Shown here: positions 8,885 through 16,978 of the stretch, piece after piece
Numbering within the stretch: position 1 is the stretch's first letter
Layout: each line of letters opens with the position of its first letter
Assembly: GCF_940670765.1 (NCBI RefSeq)
Contig: NZ_CALNVW010000019.1
Location: 310,001 to 374,000, forward strand
Direction: 5' to 3'
Source: Streptomyces sp. A 4/2
Lineage (GTDB): Bacteria; Actinomycetota; Actinomycetes; Streptomycetales; Streptomycetaceae
DNA: 64,000 bases
Program-made: the position numbers and the translations under genes
Notes under the pieces: generated by a model
Told to the model about the DNA's origin: nothing
The model's input: only the letters and a program-made list of their open reading frames with translations
Databases searched by the model: none

Positions 8885-9378
8885 TGCAAGGTTCCCCGAA
8901 CGCTTCCCGCCGCGGCCGTAGCTCCACCACCATGGGCGGCATGCCGCTCACCGACATGCCGTGGTGGCGCTGGCGCGCCAATGTGCGCTCTGCGCTGCAT
9001 ATGCTCTCCGACCCCGTCTTCCACCAGGAGTTCTGGCTGACCGGCCGTGAGGAGTACGGGGACGTCACCGACGCCGTGTACCGGCTGGTCGAGGACACCT
9101 GGCTCGACAACTGGTCCGCCGAGAAGTACGTCGGGACCGTCTTCCGCGATTCCGGCGAGGCCGCCCTGGTCGATGTGGCCGTGCTGCGGGTGCTCCGCAT
9201 CATGCACCAGGTGGGCGCGGACGCCCAGGTGTCGGTCTACATGGAGCACCACGGCTGGCCGGAGGCGGTACGGGCCGCGCGCGAGGCGCACGTCAGGCTG
9301 GCCGCGGCCGACGGTGACGACCCGGACGTACCGCCCCGCACCCTCGAAGTGCTCCGCATCGTGACCGGCGCCGCCTGA
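8884..9378 (+). CDS. conserved hypothetical protein next to purU
   Basis: A 164-residue soluble protein, mostly helical, of a type conserved in Streptomyces upstream of purU. Recognisable stretches are LTDMPWWRWRANVRSALHML and then an acidic, aromatic centre (EDTWLDNWSAEKYVGTVF). No catalytic motif, signal or membrane span is visible and I cannot assign a function. GTG 8884 is chosen because of the leaderless promoter signal; ATG 8932 or 8941 would give 148 or 145 residues and start just before the conserved part. It is divergent from the lipoprotein gene and 30 bp ahead of purU. Confidence 0.75.
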   Translation: MQGSPNASRRGRSSTTMGGMPLTDMPWWRWRANVRSALHMLSDPVFHQEFWLTGREEYGDVTDAVYRLVEDTWLDNWSAEKYVGTVFRDSGEAALVDVAVLRVLRIMHQVGADAQVSVYMEHHGWPEAVRAAREAHVRLAAADGDDPDVPPRTLEVLRIVTGAA

Positions 9379-9408
9379 CGGCGGACAGGTTGTGGCACCC
9401 TACTGGGC

Positions 9409-10260
9409 ATGACCGACCAGTACGTCCTCACCCTTTCCTGCCCGGACAAGCAGGGCATCGTGCATGCCGTGTCGAGCTCCTTGTTCATCACCGGGTGCAA
9501 CATCGAGGACAGCCAGCAGTTCGGGGACCGCGACACCGGTCTCTTCTTCATGCGCGTGCACTTCGCGGCCGAGCAGCCGGTGACGGTGGAGAAGCTGCGG
9601 GCCGGCTTCGCCGCCGTCGGCGACACCTTCGGGATGGACTGGCAGATCCACCGCGCCGAGGAGCGGATGCGGATCGTCCTGATGGTCAGCAAGTTCGGCC
9701 ACTGCCTGAACGACCTGATGTTCCGCTCCCGTACGGGTGCGCTGCCGGTGGAGATCGCCGCGGTCGTCTCCAACCACCCGGACTTCGCCGAGCTGGTCGG
9801 TTCGTACGGGATTCCCTTCCACCACATCCCGGTGACGAAGGACAACAAGGCCGAGGCCGAGGCCGAACTGCTGGAGATCGTCCGCAGGGAGGACGTCGAG
9901 CTGGTGGTGCTCGCCCGCTACATGCAGGTCGTCTCCGACGATCTCTGCAAGGCGCTGAACGGCCGGATCATCAACATCCACCACTCCTTCCTGCCGAGCT
10001 TCAAGGGCGCGAAGCCGTACCACCAGGCGCACGCCCGGGGCGTGAAGGTGATCGGCGCGACCGCGCACTATGTGACGGCGGACCTCGACGAGGGCCCGAT
10101 CATCGAGCAGGAGGTCCAGCGGGTGGGCCACCAGGTCACCCCGGACCAACTGGTGGCGATCGGGCGCGATGTGGAGTGCCAGGCGCTGGCGCGGGCGGTG
10201 AAGTGGCATGCGGAGCACCGGATCCTGCTCAACGGCAGCCGTACGGTGGTCTTCGCGTAA
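9409..10260 (+). CDS. purU: formyltetrahydrofolate deformylase
   Basis: Hydrolyses 10-formyl-THF to THF and formate, which balances one-carbon pools and supplies formate for purine synthesis. The 283-residue protein has an N-terminal ACT domain (YVLTLSCPDKQGIVHAVSSS, residues 5-24 onward) and a C-terminal formyltransferase fold. The active-site asparagine and histidine are in INIHHSFLPSF and the aspartate is in TADLDEGPI. Length and domain order match PurU. No ribosome-binding site is evident; CCTACT lies a few bases before the ATG, so the message may be leaderless. A strong terminator follows. Confidence 0.95.
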   Translation: MTDQYVLTLSCPDKQGIVHAVSSSLFITGCNIEDSQQFGDRDTGLFFMRVHFAAEQPVTVEKLRAGFAAVGDTFGMDWQIHRAEERMRIVLMVSKFGHCLNDLMFRSRTGALPVEIAAVVSNHPDFAELVGSYGIPFHHIPVTKDNKAEAEAELLEIVRREDVELVVLARYMQVVSDDLCKALNGRIINIHHSFLPSFKGAKPYHQAHARGVKVIGATAHYVTADLDEGPIIEQEVQRVGHQVTPDQLVAIGRDVECQALARAVKWHAEHRILLNGSRTVVFA

Positions 10261-10281
10261 CCCCCGGGCGCGCCCGGCGAT

Positions 10282-10307
10282 CCCGGGCCTTTCGCGAAAG
10301 GCCCGGG
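10282..10307. terminator. strong bidirectional terminator hairpin
   Basis: A perfect 12-bp stem, CCCGGGCCTTTC and GAAAGGCCCGGG, with only GC between. It lies between convergent purU and the anti-sigma gene. Confidence 0.8.
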
Positions 10308-10328
10308 GCCCGGGGGCGGAGCGCGCGG

Positions 10329-11546
10329 CTACATCCGGCTCAGCGAAGCCGCCGCGAAGAGTACGTCGCGGATCGCCTCCCGGTCTCCCTCCTGACCGGC
10401 CACCGCCTCCTCGGGCTTCACGTGTCCTGCCGCCAGCTGGCAGAACTCCACGCCGTCCAGCGCCACATGCGCCACCGCGTGGTCCGGTGAGCCCGGCGCC
10501 GGGGAGTCCAGGGCGATGTACCACTCGCCGCCCCCGATGCCCTCGATCTCCAGCCGCAGCGAACGGCCCGGTGTGCCCGCGACCGGTTCGCGGGGCGGGC
10601 CCGCCAGGCCGGTGCTGCGGCGGCCCGCCAGGGTGACCGGGAGCATCCGGGCCGCCAGGTCGATCATCCGGTAGAGGTGCGCGGAGGTCGGCGGGTCGTA
10701 CGGATAGTCCACCGCGTTCGCGATGTCGTCCGCGTGCACCCAGCACTCGAAGGCCCGGTCGAGGAGCGAGTCGCCCAGCGGGAGGGCGAAGCCCCCGTAC
10801 GGTACGGCGAATTCGGTGGCCCGGGGGCCCGCGAAGGAAGCCGCGCGGATCAGCGAGTGGGACTGCGCGCGCCACGGCTCCCGGATCGTCCGGGTCGCGG
10901 GCTCGGTGAGCGTGCGCCAGTACCGGGCGGTGCGCTCCGCCGGGGAGCGCGGCGCGTCGTCGCCGAGGGCGCCGTTCAGGCCGTCGTCGAGTCCGAGCGC
11001 CGTGGACACCAGGCCGTCCACGGCGAGCAGGTGACCGATGACTCCGGCCACCGTCGTCCGCCGGGAGGTCGGGTGCTCCTCCTCGAACCACTTCAGCCGG
11101 ACCGGGGCGTGCCACTCCGCGTCGCCGAAGTCGTTCAGCAGGGCGTCGAGCCTGGCGGTCTCCGTCTCGTAGGGCGCGGCCCACTCCGGTACCGGGATAC
11201 GGGCGGGCCTTCGGCCCAGGCAGCCCTGAAGGACCCGGGAACGCAGCAGCGGGTCGAGGTCCAGGCTCCGCTCGGTGTGCAGCAGCGCCACCGCGTCCCG
11301 CAGCCGCAGCGCCTCTTCGGCGCAGGGCGCGCACTCGGGGAGATGGGCCTCGACGGACTCCGTCTCCTCCGGCGAGCAGGCCGACAGCGCCCAGGCCCCG
11401 AGCAGCGAGCGCAGCACCTTGTGCGAGAGCTCCACCGGCGGCGTGGGCAGGAACGCGAGGTCGTCGGCGGCCCCGCGTGGTCCCGGTATCCGCGAGGGGA
11501 GTTCCTCACCGGGGCGTCCGGACCGCTCCTCGGCCGGCCCGGTCAC
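10329..11546 (-). CDS. zinc-finger anti-sigma factor fused to a mycothiol-dependent maleylpyruvate-isomerase-type domain
   Basis: A 405-residue two-domain protein. Residues about 38-80 hold a ZAS-type zinc motif, C57, H68-x3-C72-x2-C75 (EAHLPECAPC), typical of redox-responsive anti-sigma factors. From about residue 105 a DinB/maleylpyruvate isomerase N-terminal fold follows, with the histidines in VIGHLLAVDG and CWVHADDI that usually bind a divalent metal and use mycothiol. The C-terminal part (from about 290) resembles the small domain after this fold. The GTG start overlaps the sigma-factor stop (GTGA, 11543-11546), so the pair is translationally coupled. Probable job: hold the sigma factor until thiol or metal stress releases it. 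Confidence 0.82.
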   Translation of the reverse strand: MTGPAEERSGRPGEELPSRIPGPRGAADDLAFLPTPPVELSHKVLRSLLGAWALSACSPEETESVEAHLPECAPCAEEALRLRDAVALLHTERSLDLDPLLRSRVLQGCLGRRPARIPVPEWAAPYETETARLDALLNDFGDAEWHAPVRLKWFEEEHPTSRRTTVAGVIGHLLAVDGLVSTALGLDDGLNGALGDDAPRSPAERTARYWRTLTEPATRTIREPWRAQSHSLIRAASFAGPRATEFAVPYGGFALPLGDSLLDRAFECWVHADDIANAVDYPYDPPTSAHLYRMIDLAARMLPVTLAGRRSTGLAGPPREPVAGTPGRSLRLEIEGIGGGEWYIALDSPAPGSPDHAVAHVALDGVEFCQLAAGHVKPEEAVAGQEGDREAIRDVLFAAASLSRM

Positions 11547-12124
11547 AGCGCACGGCCGTATCCGGGCGGTGGCGCCCCGTCCGCCGGGCGGGTGTTGGCC
11601 GTGGAGAGCAGCTGGAGTCCCAGCCGCAGCCGTCTGCGCGCCTCGTCCTCGGTCACGCCGAGGTCGGCGGCGGTCTGCCGGTAGTCCCTGCGCTGGAAGT
11701 ACGCGAGTTCCAGCGCCTTCCGCAGCGGAGCGGGCATGGAGGTGACGATGTAGTCCGCGCGGGCTGCGGCGGATGCTCTGCGCACTTTCTGCTCCAGCTC
11801 CTCCGTGGTGCCTTCGCCGCTGGTGGCGAGTGACGCCGTCTCCGCCAGCCGCAGTTGCTGAACGGCCTGCCGGTGCGCGAGTGCGGCGACCCAGGACCGC
11901 ATCGGTCCGTGCTTGGGCTCGTACTCGTCGGGGTGCTCCCAGATGTGGACGAAGACCTCGCGGGTGATCCGGTCGGCGGCCTCGTCGTCGTCGAGCACGC
12001 GGTGGGCCAGGCTGTGTACGAGGGACGCGAACCGGTCGTAGAGCTCTCCGAGCGCGGCGGCCTCGCCCCGTGCGAGTCGCTGCTGCATCCTGCGGTCCCA
12101 GCGGGGTGGTGCGTCCTTCGGCAT
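11543..12124 (-). CDS. ECF-type RNA polymerase sigma factor
   Basis: A 193-residue sigma factor with region 2 at about residues 27-92 (LYDRFASLVHSLAHRVL ... MRSWVAALAHRQAVQQL) and region 4 at about 129-172 (PAPLRKALELAYFQRRDYRQ then a helix-turn-helix VTEDEARRRLRLG). It directs RNA polymerase to an unknown promoter set and is probably inhibited by the coupled downstream anti-sigma protein. ATG 12124 is preferred because GGGGG stands at a good distance; an in-frame ATG 15 bases upstream also has a purine-rich leader. No autoregulatory promoter could be defined. Confidence 0.88.
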   Translation of the reverse strand: MPKDAPPRWDRRMQQRLARGEAAALGELYDRFASLVHSLAHRVLDDDEAADRITREVFVHIWEHPDEYEPKHGPMRSWVAALAHRQAVQQLRLAETASLATSGEGTTEELEQKVRRASAAARADYIVTSMPAPLRKALELAYFQRRDYRQTAADLGVTEDEARRRLRLGLQLLSTANTRPADGAPPPGYGRAL

Positions 12125-12250
12125 TAGGCCCCCAAACATCTGCCCCTCGTCGCTCCGACAGTAGTCGGACGGGCAGTGGAGTGCGCCTCTTTGCACCAAG
12201 TGCGGCCTCTGGGCGGCCCGAGGTGGTAAAGGGGCCGACAGCGACAGCTT

Positions 12251-12279
12251 TTGGCCAGACCTGGGCGGTCAAATATGAT
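12251..12279 (+). promoter_or_regulatory. near-consensus vegetative promoter for the STAS gene
   Basis: TTGGCC (12251-12256) and TATGAT (12274-12279) are separated by 17 bp, close to the HrdB-type consensus. The resulting leader to the STAS start is about 120 bases long. Confidence 0.6.
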
Positions 12280-12406
12280 CTTTCTGTCCGAAACCTTCCG
12301 CGTGTTCCCTGTGCGCACGGTGTTTCATGAGGGGGTGGTGGGGCAGCCGCGAGGTGGAACGGAAACTTCCGGATCTTCCGGACCGACAGCTGAAAGGTCC
12401 AGTCCC

Positions 12407-12805
12407 GTGATGCTGAACGTGAGGGAAGCCGAACACGGTGTATGGCTCGTGCTGCGCATATCGGGCGAAATGGATCTGGTCAGCTCGCCCGCTGTCCGCC
12501 AGCGCGTGCACGACGCGGTCGCGGTCGGCTGCCACGACGTGGTGCTCGACCTCTCGGACGTGGTGTTCTGCGACTCCAGCGGCGTCAGTGTCCTGATCGC
12601 GGCCCGCCGGCTGATGCGCTCCTGTCAGGGACGGCTGCGGCTGATCCTGCCGTCCGACGGTTCGGTGGGCGGCATGTCCGGCCGGGGCGGCGCCGCACAC
12701 GTCAACAAAGTGCTGGCCGCGCTGGGCGTGCGCCGCCTCTTCGACGTGTACGCGGACGTGTACGAGGCCACGGCGGAGGACGACGCCCACCCGATCTCGG
12801 CCTGA
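12407..12805 (+). CDS. STAS-domain anti-sigma factor antagonist
   Basis: A 132-residue SpoIIAA/RsbV-like protein. It is expected to bind an anti-sigma kinase and release a sigma factor, with phosphorylation of a serine as the off switch. The conserved strand-helix unit VVLDLSDVVFCDSSGVSVLI is present; S57 in DSSG is the expected phosphoserine. An extra glycine-rich loop (GSVGGMSGRGGA, about residues 85-97) interrupts the second half. The GTG start 9 bases after GAAAGG is favoured over the ATG next to it. It has its own promoter upstream. Its partner is not adjacent; the HATPase protein at 18428 is one candidate but there is no direct evidence. Confidence 0.85.
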   Translation: MMLNVREAEHGVWLVLRISGEMDLVSSPAVRQRVHDAVAVGCHDVVLDLSDVVFCDSSGVSVLIAARRLMRSCQGRLRLILPSDGSVGGMSGRGGAAHVNKVLAALGVRRLFDVYADVYEATAEDDAHPISA

Positions 12806-12853
12806 CCCCGCACCGGGCGCCGCCCACCCGATCTCGGCCTGACCCCGCACCGG
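12784..12853. repeat. 33-bp direct duplication covering the STAS stop codon
   Basis: A 33-base sequence at 12784-12816, which includes the last codons and stop of the STAS gene, is repeated perfectly at 12821-12853 with four bases between. It is a recent tandem duplication that leaves the gene product unchanged. Confidence 0.9.
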
Positions 12854-12900
12854 ACAACGGCCGTCAGCTGTCGGCCCGCCCCCGCACCGGACGGCAGCCG

Positions 12901-14430
12901 TCAGCTGTACCGCTCCCGCAGCTTGTACTTGAGCACCTTCCGCAGCGCGTCGTTGCGCGGCAGCGCGTCCACCACCTCCAGCTGCTCCGGCAGCTTGTAC
13001 ACCGAGAGCCCCTGGCCGCGCAGGAACGCCGAGACCTCGGCCAGCGTCAACTCCCCGGCGCCGGGCGCCCGCTCGACCACCGCGCAGACCCGCTCCCCGC
13101 GCTCCGGGTCCGGCAGCCCGATCACCGCCGCGTCCCCCACCCCCGGGTGTTCATGGAGCAGATCCTCGATCTCCTTGGCGGAGATGTTCTCGCCCTTGCG
13201 GATGATGATGTCCTTCACGCGCCCGGTGAGCACGAGGTGGCCGCTCTCCGTGAGGTGCCCGACGTCGCCGGTGATCAGGAACCCGTCCGCGTCGAAGGTG
13301 TCCGCCGCCAGGGCCGGGTCCGCGTACCCCTGGCAGACCGCCTCCCCGTGCAGCCGCACGTCCCCGTCCACCCCGGCAGGTACCGGCTTGCCCGCCTCGT
13401 CCACGATGCGGATCTCCATCCCGGCAGGCGGACGGCCCTCCGTCGTGGCCAGGTTCTCCGCCGTGTCGTCGGGCGCCCCCATGGTGATCATGGGGACCTC
13501 GGTCATGCCGTACCCGTGGGTGAGCTGGACGCCCATCTCGCGTACGACCGCGTGGTAGATCTCCGGCGGTTTCGGCGCCCCGCCCCCGGCCAGCAGCCGC
13601 AGGGTGGGGATCAGCTTCCGGTCCGGGTCCTTGCGCTGCTCGGTGAGGAACATCGAGTAGAACGCGGTGGACCCGCCCGCGACCGTGACCCCGTGCCTGC
13701 GGTAGCCCTCCAGCGCCGCGGGCATCGCGAAGTGCTCGAACATCACGGCGGGGAAGCCGTAGAGGAGCAGCATCACCGTGTAGTCGGGGCCCGCGATGTG
13801 CGCGAAGGGGAAGGCCATCGAGCCGACGTCGGACGCCGACAGCTGGAGCGCGTGGGCCAGGCAGGAGCCGCCCGCGATCAGTGAACGGTCGGTGTGCAGC
13901 ACGCCCTTGGGGTCGGACGTGGTGCCCGAGGTCCAGTAGATCCACCGCACCGCCGTACCGTCGGTGGGCGGCGGCGGGAGGACGGCGGGGTCGCCGTCCG
14001 GCAGGTCGTCGTACGCCTCGAACACCCCGCGCGCGCCCAGTCGTTCGGCCATCGCCCCGTGGTCGAAGCCGCGCCAGGTGCCCGGTACGGCGAAGAAGTC
14101 GGCCCGCGACTCGCGCAGCGCGAAGCCGACCTCGCGGTCCCGGTAGAAGGGGATCACCGGGGACTGCACCGCGCCGATCCTGGCCAGCGCGAAGGAGAGC
14201 AGCGCGGTCTCGATCCGGGTGGGCAGCTGCCAGGTGACGACGCTTCCCGGCCGTACGCCCATGCCGTACAGCCCGGCGGCGACCCGTTCCGAGCGGTCCC
14301 GCAGTTCGCCGAAGGTCAGGCGGCGGTCCTCCTGGAGCAGGACCGGCCGGTCCGGGGTGAGCGCGGCCCGGCGCTCGATGAGCTCCCAGAGCGTGCGGGA
14401 CGCGCCCAGTGCGTGCGCGGTTTCGTCCAT
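12901..14430 (-). CDS. acyl-CoA synthetase (AMP-forming, class I adenylate-forming enzyme)
   Basis: Activates a carboxylic acid to its CoA thioester through an acyl-adenylate, the likely first step of the catabolic block that follows. The 509-residue protein has the P-loop WTSGTTSDPKG (166-176), the adenine motif GYGMTE (about 318), the hinge motif GRVKDIIIRKGENIS and a C-terminal lysine region (NDALRKVLK). It resembles cyclohexanecarboxylate- or medium-chain-CoA ligases, but the substrate cannot be fixed. ATG 14430 has GAGGGAGTT upstream. A palindromic operator lies 31 bp upstream, and a second one serves the divergent amidohydrolase operon. Confidence 0.9.
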   Translation of the reverse strand: MDETAHALGASRTLWELIERRAALTPDRPVLLQEDRRLTFGELRDRSERVAAGLYGMGVRPGSVVTWQLPTRIETALLSFALARIGAVQSPVIPFYRDREVGFALRESRADFFAVPGTWRGFDHGAMAERLGARGVFEAYDDLPDGDPAVLPPPPTDGTAVRWIYWTSGTTSDPKGVLHTDRSLIAGGSCLAHALQLSASDVGSMAFPFAHIAGPDYTVMLLLYGFPAVMFEHFAMPAALEGYRRHGVTVAGGSTAFYSMFLTEQRKDPDRKLIPTLRLLAGGGAPKPPEIYHAVVREMGVQLTHGYGMTEVPMITMGAPDDTAENLATTEGRPPAGMEIRIVDEAGKPVPAGVDGDVRLHGEAVCQGYADPALAADTFDADGFLITGDVGHLTESGHLVLTGRVKDIIIRKGENISAKEIEDLLHEHPGVGDAAVIGLPDPERGERVCAVVERAPGAGELTLAEVSAFLRGQGLSVYKLPEQLEVVDALPRNDALRKVLKYKLRERYS

Positions 14431-14461
14431 GCGGCGAACTCCCTCGCGGCAGACAGTACAA

Positions 14462-14476
14462 CTGACGGGTAGTCAG
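14462..14476. promoter_or_regulatory. CTGACG-type palindromic operator (site 1)
   Basis: CTGACGGGTAGTCAG, 31 bp upstream of the acyl-CoA synthetase start. It is one of nine related sites in the window. Confidence 0.7.
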
Positions 14477-14539
14477 ATCGTGCGGAGAGCGTAGGGCTCT
14501 GCGCCTTGTCGGTCCAGAGGGTCGGGGCTAGCCTGGTTT

Positions 14540-14554
14540 CTGACGGGCCATCAG
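14540..14554. promoter_or_regulatory. CTGACG-type palindromic operator (site 2)
   Basis: CTGACGGGCCATCAG, 49 bp upstream of the amidohydrolase start and 63 bp from site 1 in the same divergent gap. Confidence 0.7.
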
Positions 14555-14603
14555 ATATCCGCGCACCGGATGTCCGGCCACCGGATACGCCGGAAGGGAC
14601 ACC

Positions 14604-15815
14604 ATGACCGAACTGCCCCGGATCATCAGCGTCGACGACCATGTGATCGAACCGGCGCATCTCTTCGAGACCTGGCTGCCCGCGAAGTACCGGGACCGCG
14701 GGCCGAAGCCGCTGACGGCGGGCATCGGCGAGCTGGCCTATGTGGCGGGGAAGTACCAGATCACCATGGACCCGGCGGGCCCGCCGACCGACTGGTGGAT
14801 CTACGAGGACCTGAAGTTCCCGTACAAGCGCAACATCGCCGCCGTCGGCTTCGACCGCGACGAGATGACCCTGGAGGGCATCACCCGCGCCGAGATGCGG
14901 CGCGGCTGCTGGGACCCGGCCGCGCGGCTGAAGGACATGGACCTCAACCACGTCGAGGCCTCGCTCTGCTTCCCGACCTTCCCGCGCTTCTGCGGCCAGA
15001 CCTTCGCGGAGGCGCACGACAAGGAGGTCGCGCTCGCCTGCGTCCGCGCCTACAACGACTGGATGGTCGAGGAGTGGTGCGGTGACAGCGGCGGCCGGCT
15101 GATCCCGCTCTGCCTGATACCGCTCTGGGACATCGACCTCGCGGTCGCCGAGATCCGGCGCAACGCCGCGCGCGGGGTGCGGGCGGTGACGTTCAGCGAG
15201 ATCCCCACCTATCTGGGGCTGCCGTCGATCCACTCCGGGTACTGGGACCCGTTCTTCGCGGTCTGCGAGGAGACCGGGACCGTCGTCAACATGCACATCG
15301 GCTCGTCCTCGCAGATGCCCGCCGCCTCCCCGGACGCACCGCCCGCGGTGCAGGCCTCGCTGTCGTTCAACAACGCGATGGCGTCGATGATGGACTTCCT
15401 GTTCTCCGGGGTGCTGGTGAAGTTCCCGGCGCTCAAGCTGGCGTACAGCGAGGGCCAGATGGGCTGGATCCCGTACGCCCTGGAGCGCGCCGACGACGTC
15501 TGGCAGGAGCACCGGGCCTGGGGCGGGGTGAAGGACCTGATCCCCGAGCCGCCGTCGACGTACTACTACCGGCAGATCTTCTGCTGCTTCTTCCGCGACA
15601 TGCACGGGGTCGCGTCGCTGGACACCGTCGGCCGGGACAACGCCACCTTCGAGACGGACTACCCGCACGTCGACTCGACCTTCCCGAACACCAAGGAGGT
15701 CGCCCTGGAGCACGTCAAGGGGCTCGACGACGAGACCGTCTACAAGCTGATGCGCGGCAACGCGATCCGCATGCTGGACCTCGACTTCGACAAGCCGGGC
15801 AGGACCGGCCGCTGA
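14604..15815 (+). CDS. amidohydrolase-2 family protein
   Basis: A 403-residue TIM-barrel metal-dependent hydrolase or decarboxylase of the amidohydrolase-2 (ACMS decarboxylase-like) type that is common in actinobacterial lipid and steroid-like catabolic clusters. The N-terminal metal-site strand is SVDDHVIEP (D11, D12, H13). The family-typical late motif ETDYPHVDSTFP follows near residue 353 and carries an aspartate expected at the metal site. First gene of an operon with two acyl-CoA dehydrogenases: its stop overlaps the next ATG (TGATG at 15815). GGAAGGG precedes the ATG. The exact reaction is unknown; hydrolysis of a ring or decarboxylation of a CoA intermediate is possible. Confidence 0.85.
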   Translation: MTELPRIISVDDHVIEPAHLFETWLPAKYRDRGPKPLTAGIGELAYVAGKYQITMDPAGPPTDWWIYEDLKFPYKRNIAAVGFDRDEMTLEGITRAEMRRGCWDPAARLKDMDLNHVEASLCFPTFPRFCGQTFAEAHDKEVALACVRAYNDWMVEEWCGDSGGRLIPLCLIPLWDIDLAVAEIRRNAARGVRAVTFSEIPTYLGLPSIHSGYWDPFFAVCEETGTVVNMHIGSSSQMPAASPDAPPAVQASLSFNNAMASMMDFLFSGVLVKFPALKLAYSEGQMGWIPYALERADDVWQEHRAWGGVKDLIPEPPSTYYYRQIFCCFFRDMHGVASLDTVGRDNATFETDYPHVDSTFPNTKEVALEHVKGLDDETVYKLMRGNAIRMLDLDFDKPGRTGR

Positions 15816-16978
15816 TGGACCTCACGTACACGGCGGAGGAGGAGGTCTTCCGCGGGCAGCTGAAGGAGTGGCTGGCCAAGGCCCTCCCGACGCTGCCGCC
15901 CGCGCCGGATCCGCTGGACTGGCCGGGACGGCGGGCGTACGACACGGCGTGGCAGCGGATGCTGTACGACGCCGGGTACGCGGGGCTGCACTGGCCCGCC
16001 GACGCGGGCGGGCGCGGCGCCACCCCCACCCAGCACCTGATCTTCCTGGAGGAGACGGAGCGGGCCGGGGCGCCGTACGTCGGGGCGAACTTCGTCGGGC
16101 TGCTGCACGCGGGCCCGACCGTCGCCGCCGAGGGCACCGCCGAGCAGCGGGCCCGCTGGCTGCCGCCGGTGCTGCGCGGCGACGAGATCTGGTGCCAGGG
16201 GTTCAGCGAACCGGACGCGGGCTCCGACCTGGCCTCGCTGCGGACCCGCGCGGTCCGCGACGGCGACCACTACGTGGTCAGCGGGTCCAAGATCTGGACC
16301 TCGCACGCCGAGGTCGCGGACTGGTGCGAACTGCTGGTCCGTACCGAGCCGGTCAGCGAGAGCGTCCCCAAGCACCGGGGGATCACCTGGCTGGCGATGC
16401 GGATGGACGCGCCCGGGGTGACCGTACGGCCGCTGCGGACCCTCGCCGGATCCACCGAGTTCGCCGAGATGTTCCTCGACGAGGTACGGATCCCGGTGAC
16501 CGACCGGGTCGGCGAGGAGAACGACGGCTGGCGCGTCACCATGGTGACCCTGTCCTTCGAACGCGGCACCGCCTTCGTCGGCGAAGTGGTCGCCTGCCGC
16601 CGCGCGCTGGGCGAACTGGCGCGCGCCGCACGGGAGAACGGCCGCTGGTCCGGCACCGTGCTCCGCCGCCGACTGGGCAGGATCGGCGCCGAGTTCGCCG
16701 CGCTGTGGCGGCTCACCCAGTGGAACGTGAGCGAGGCCCAGCGCAGCGGCGGGGTGCCGGGTACCGGTGGTTCGGTATTCAAACTCCGTTACTCGCACGC
16801 CCGCCAGGAGTTGTACGAGGTGGCTGCCGAGGTGCTGGGACCGGACGCGCTGGACCTCTCGCACCCCTGGAACCAGGACCGGCTGTCCTCGCTCTCGTAC
16901 ACGATCGCCGCCGGTACCTCGCAGATCCAGCAGAACATCGTCGCCGAGCGCATCCTCGGCCTCCCCAAGGGGCGCTGA
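15815..16978 (+). CDS. acyl-CoA dehydrogenase, FAD-binding (alpha-like) subunit
   Basis: A 387-residue flavoprotein that introduces an alpha-beta double bond into an acyl-CoA. It shows the substrate/FAD loop QGFSEPDAGSDLA, the strand VSGSKIWTSHA, and the C-terminal adenine-binding segment AAGTSQIQQNIVAERILGLP. It overlaps the amidohydrolase gene and the next acyl-CoA dehydrogenase gene by one base each. With the shorter downstream partner it looks like one half of an alpha2-beta2 enzyme of the kind described for steroid side-chain degradation (paired FadE proteins). Whether each subunit has its own activity cannot be seen. Confidence 0.9.
   Translation: MDLTYTAEEEVFRGQLKEWLAKALPTLPPAPDPLDWPGRRAYDTAWQRMLYDAGYAGLHWPADAGGRGATPTQHLIFLEETERAGAPYVGANFVGLLHAGPTVAAEGTAEQRARWLPPVLRGDEIWCQGFSEPDAGSDLASLRTRAVRDGDHYVVSGSKIWTSHAEVADWCELLVRTEPVSESVPKHRGITWLAMRMDAPGVTVRPLRTLAGSTEFAEMFLDEVRIPVTDRVGEENDGWRVTMVTLSFERGTAFVGEVVACRRALGELARAARENGRWSGTVLRRRLGRIGAEFAALWRLTQWNVSEAQRSGGVPGTGGSVFKLRYSHARQELYEVAAEVLGPDALDLSHPWNQDRLSSLSYTIAAGTSQIQQNIVAERILGLPKGR

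Noticed and set aside
5295..9203. Very long open frame on the minus strand (about 1,300 codons), and similar long frames at 38540-42904 and 53210-55495
   Set aside because: They run antisense to genes with clear domains, show R/A/G/P-rich low-complexity composition, and have no family features. High-GC DNA often gives such open antisense frames.
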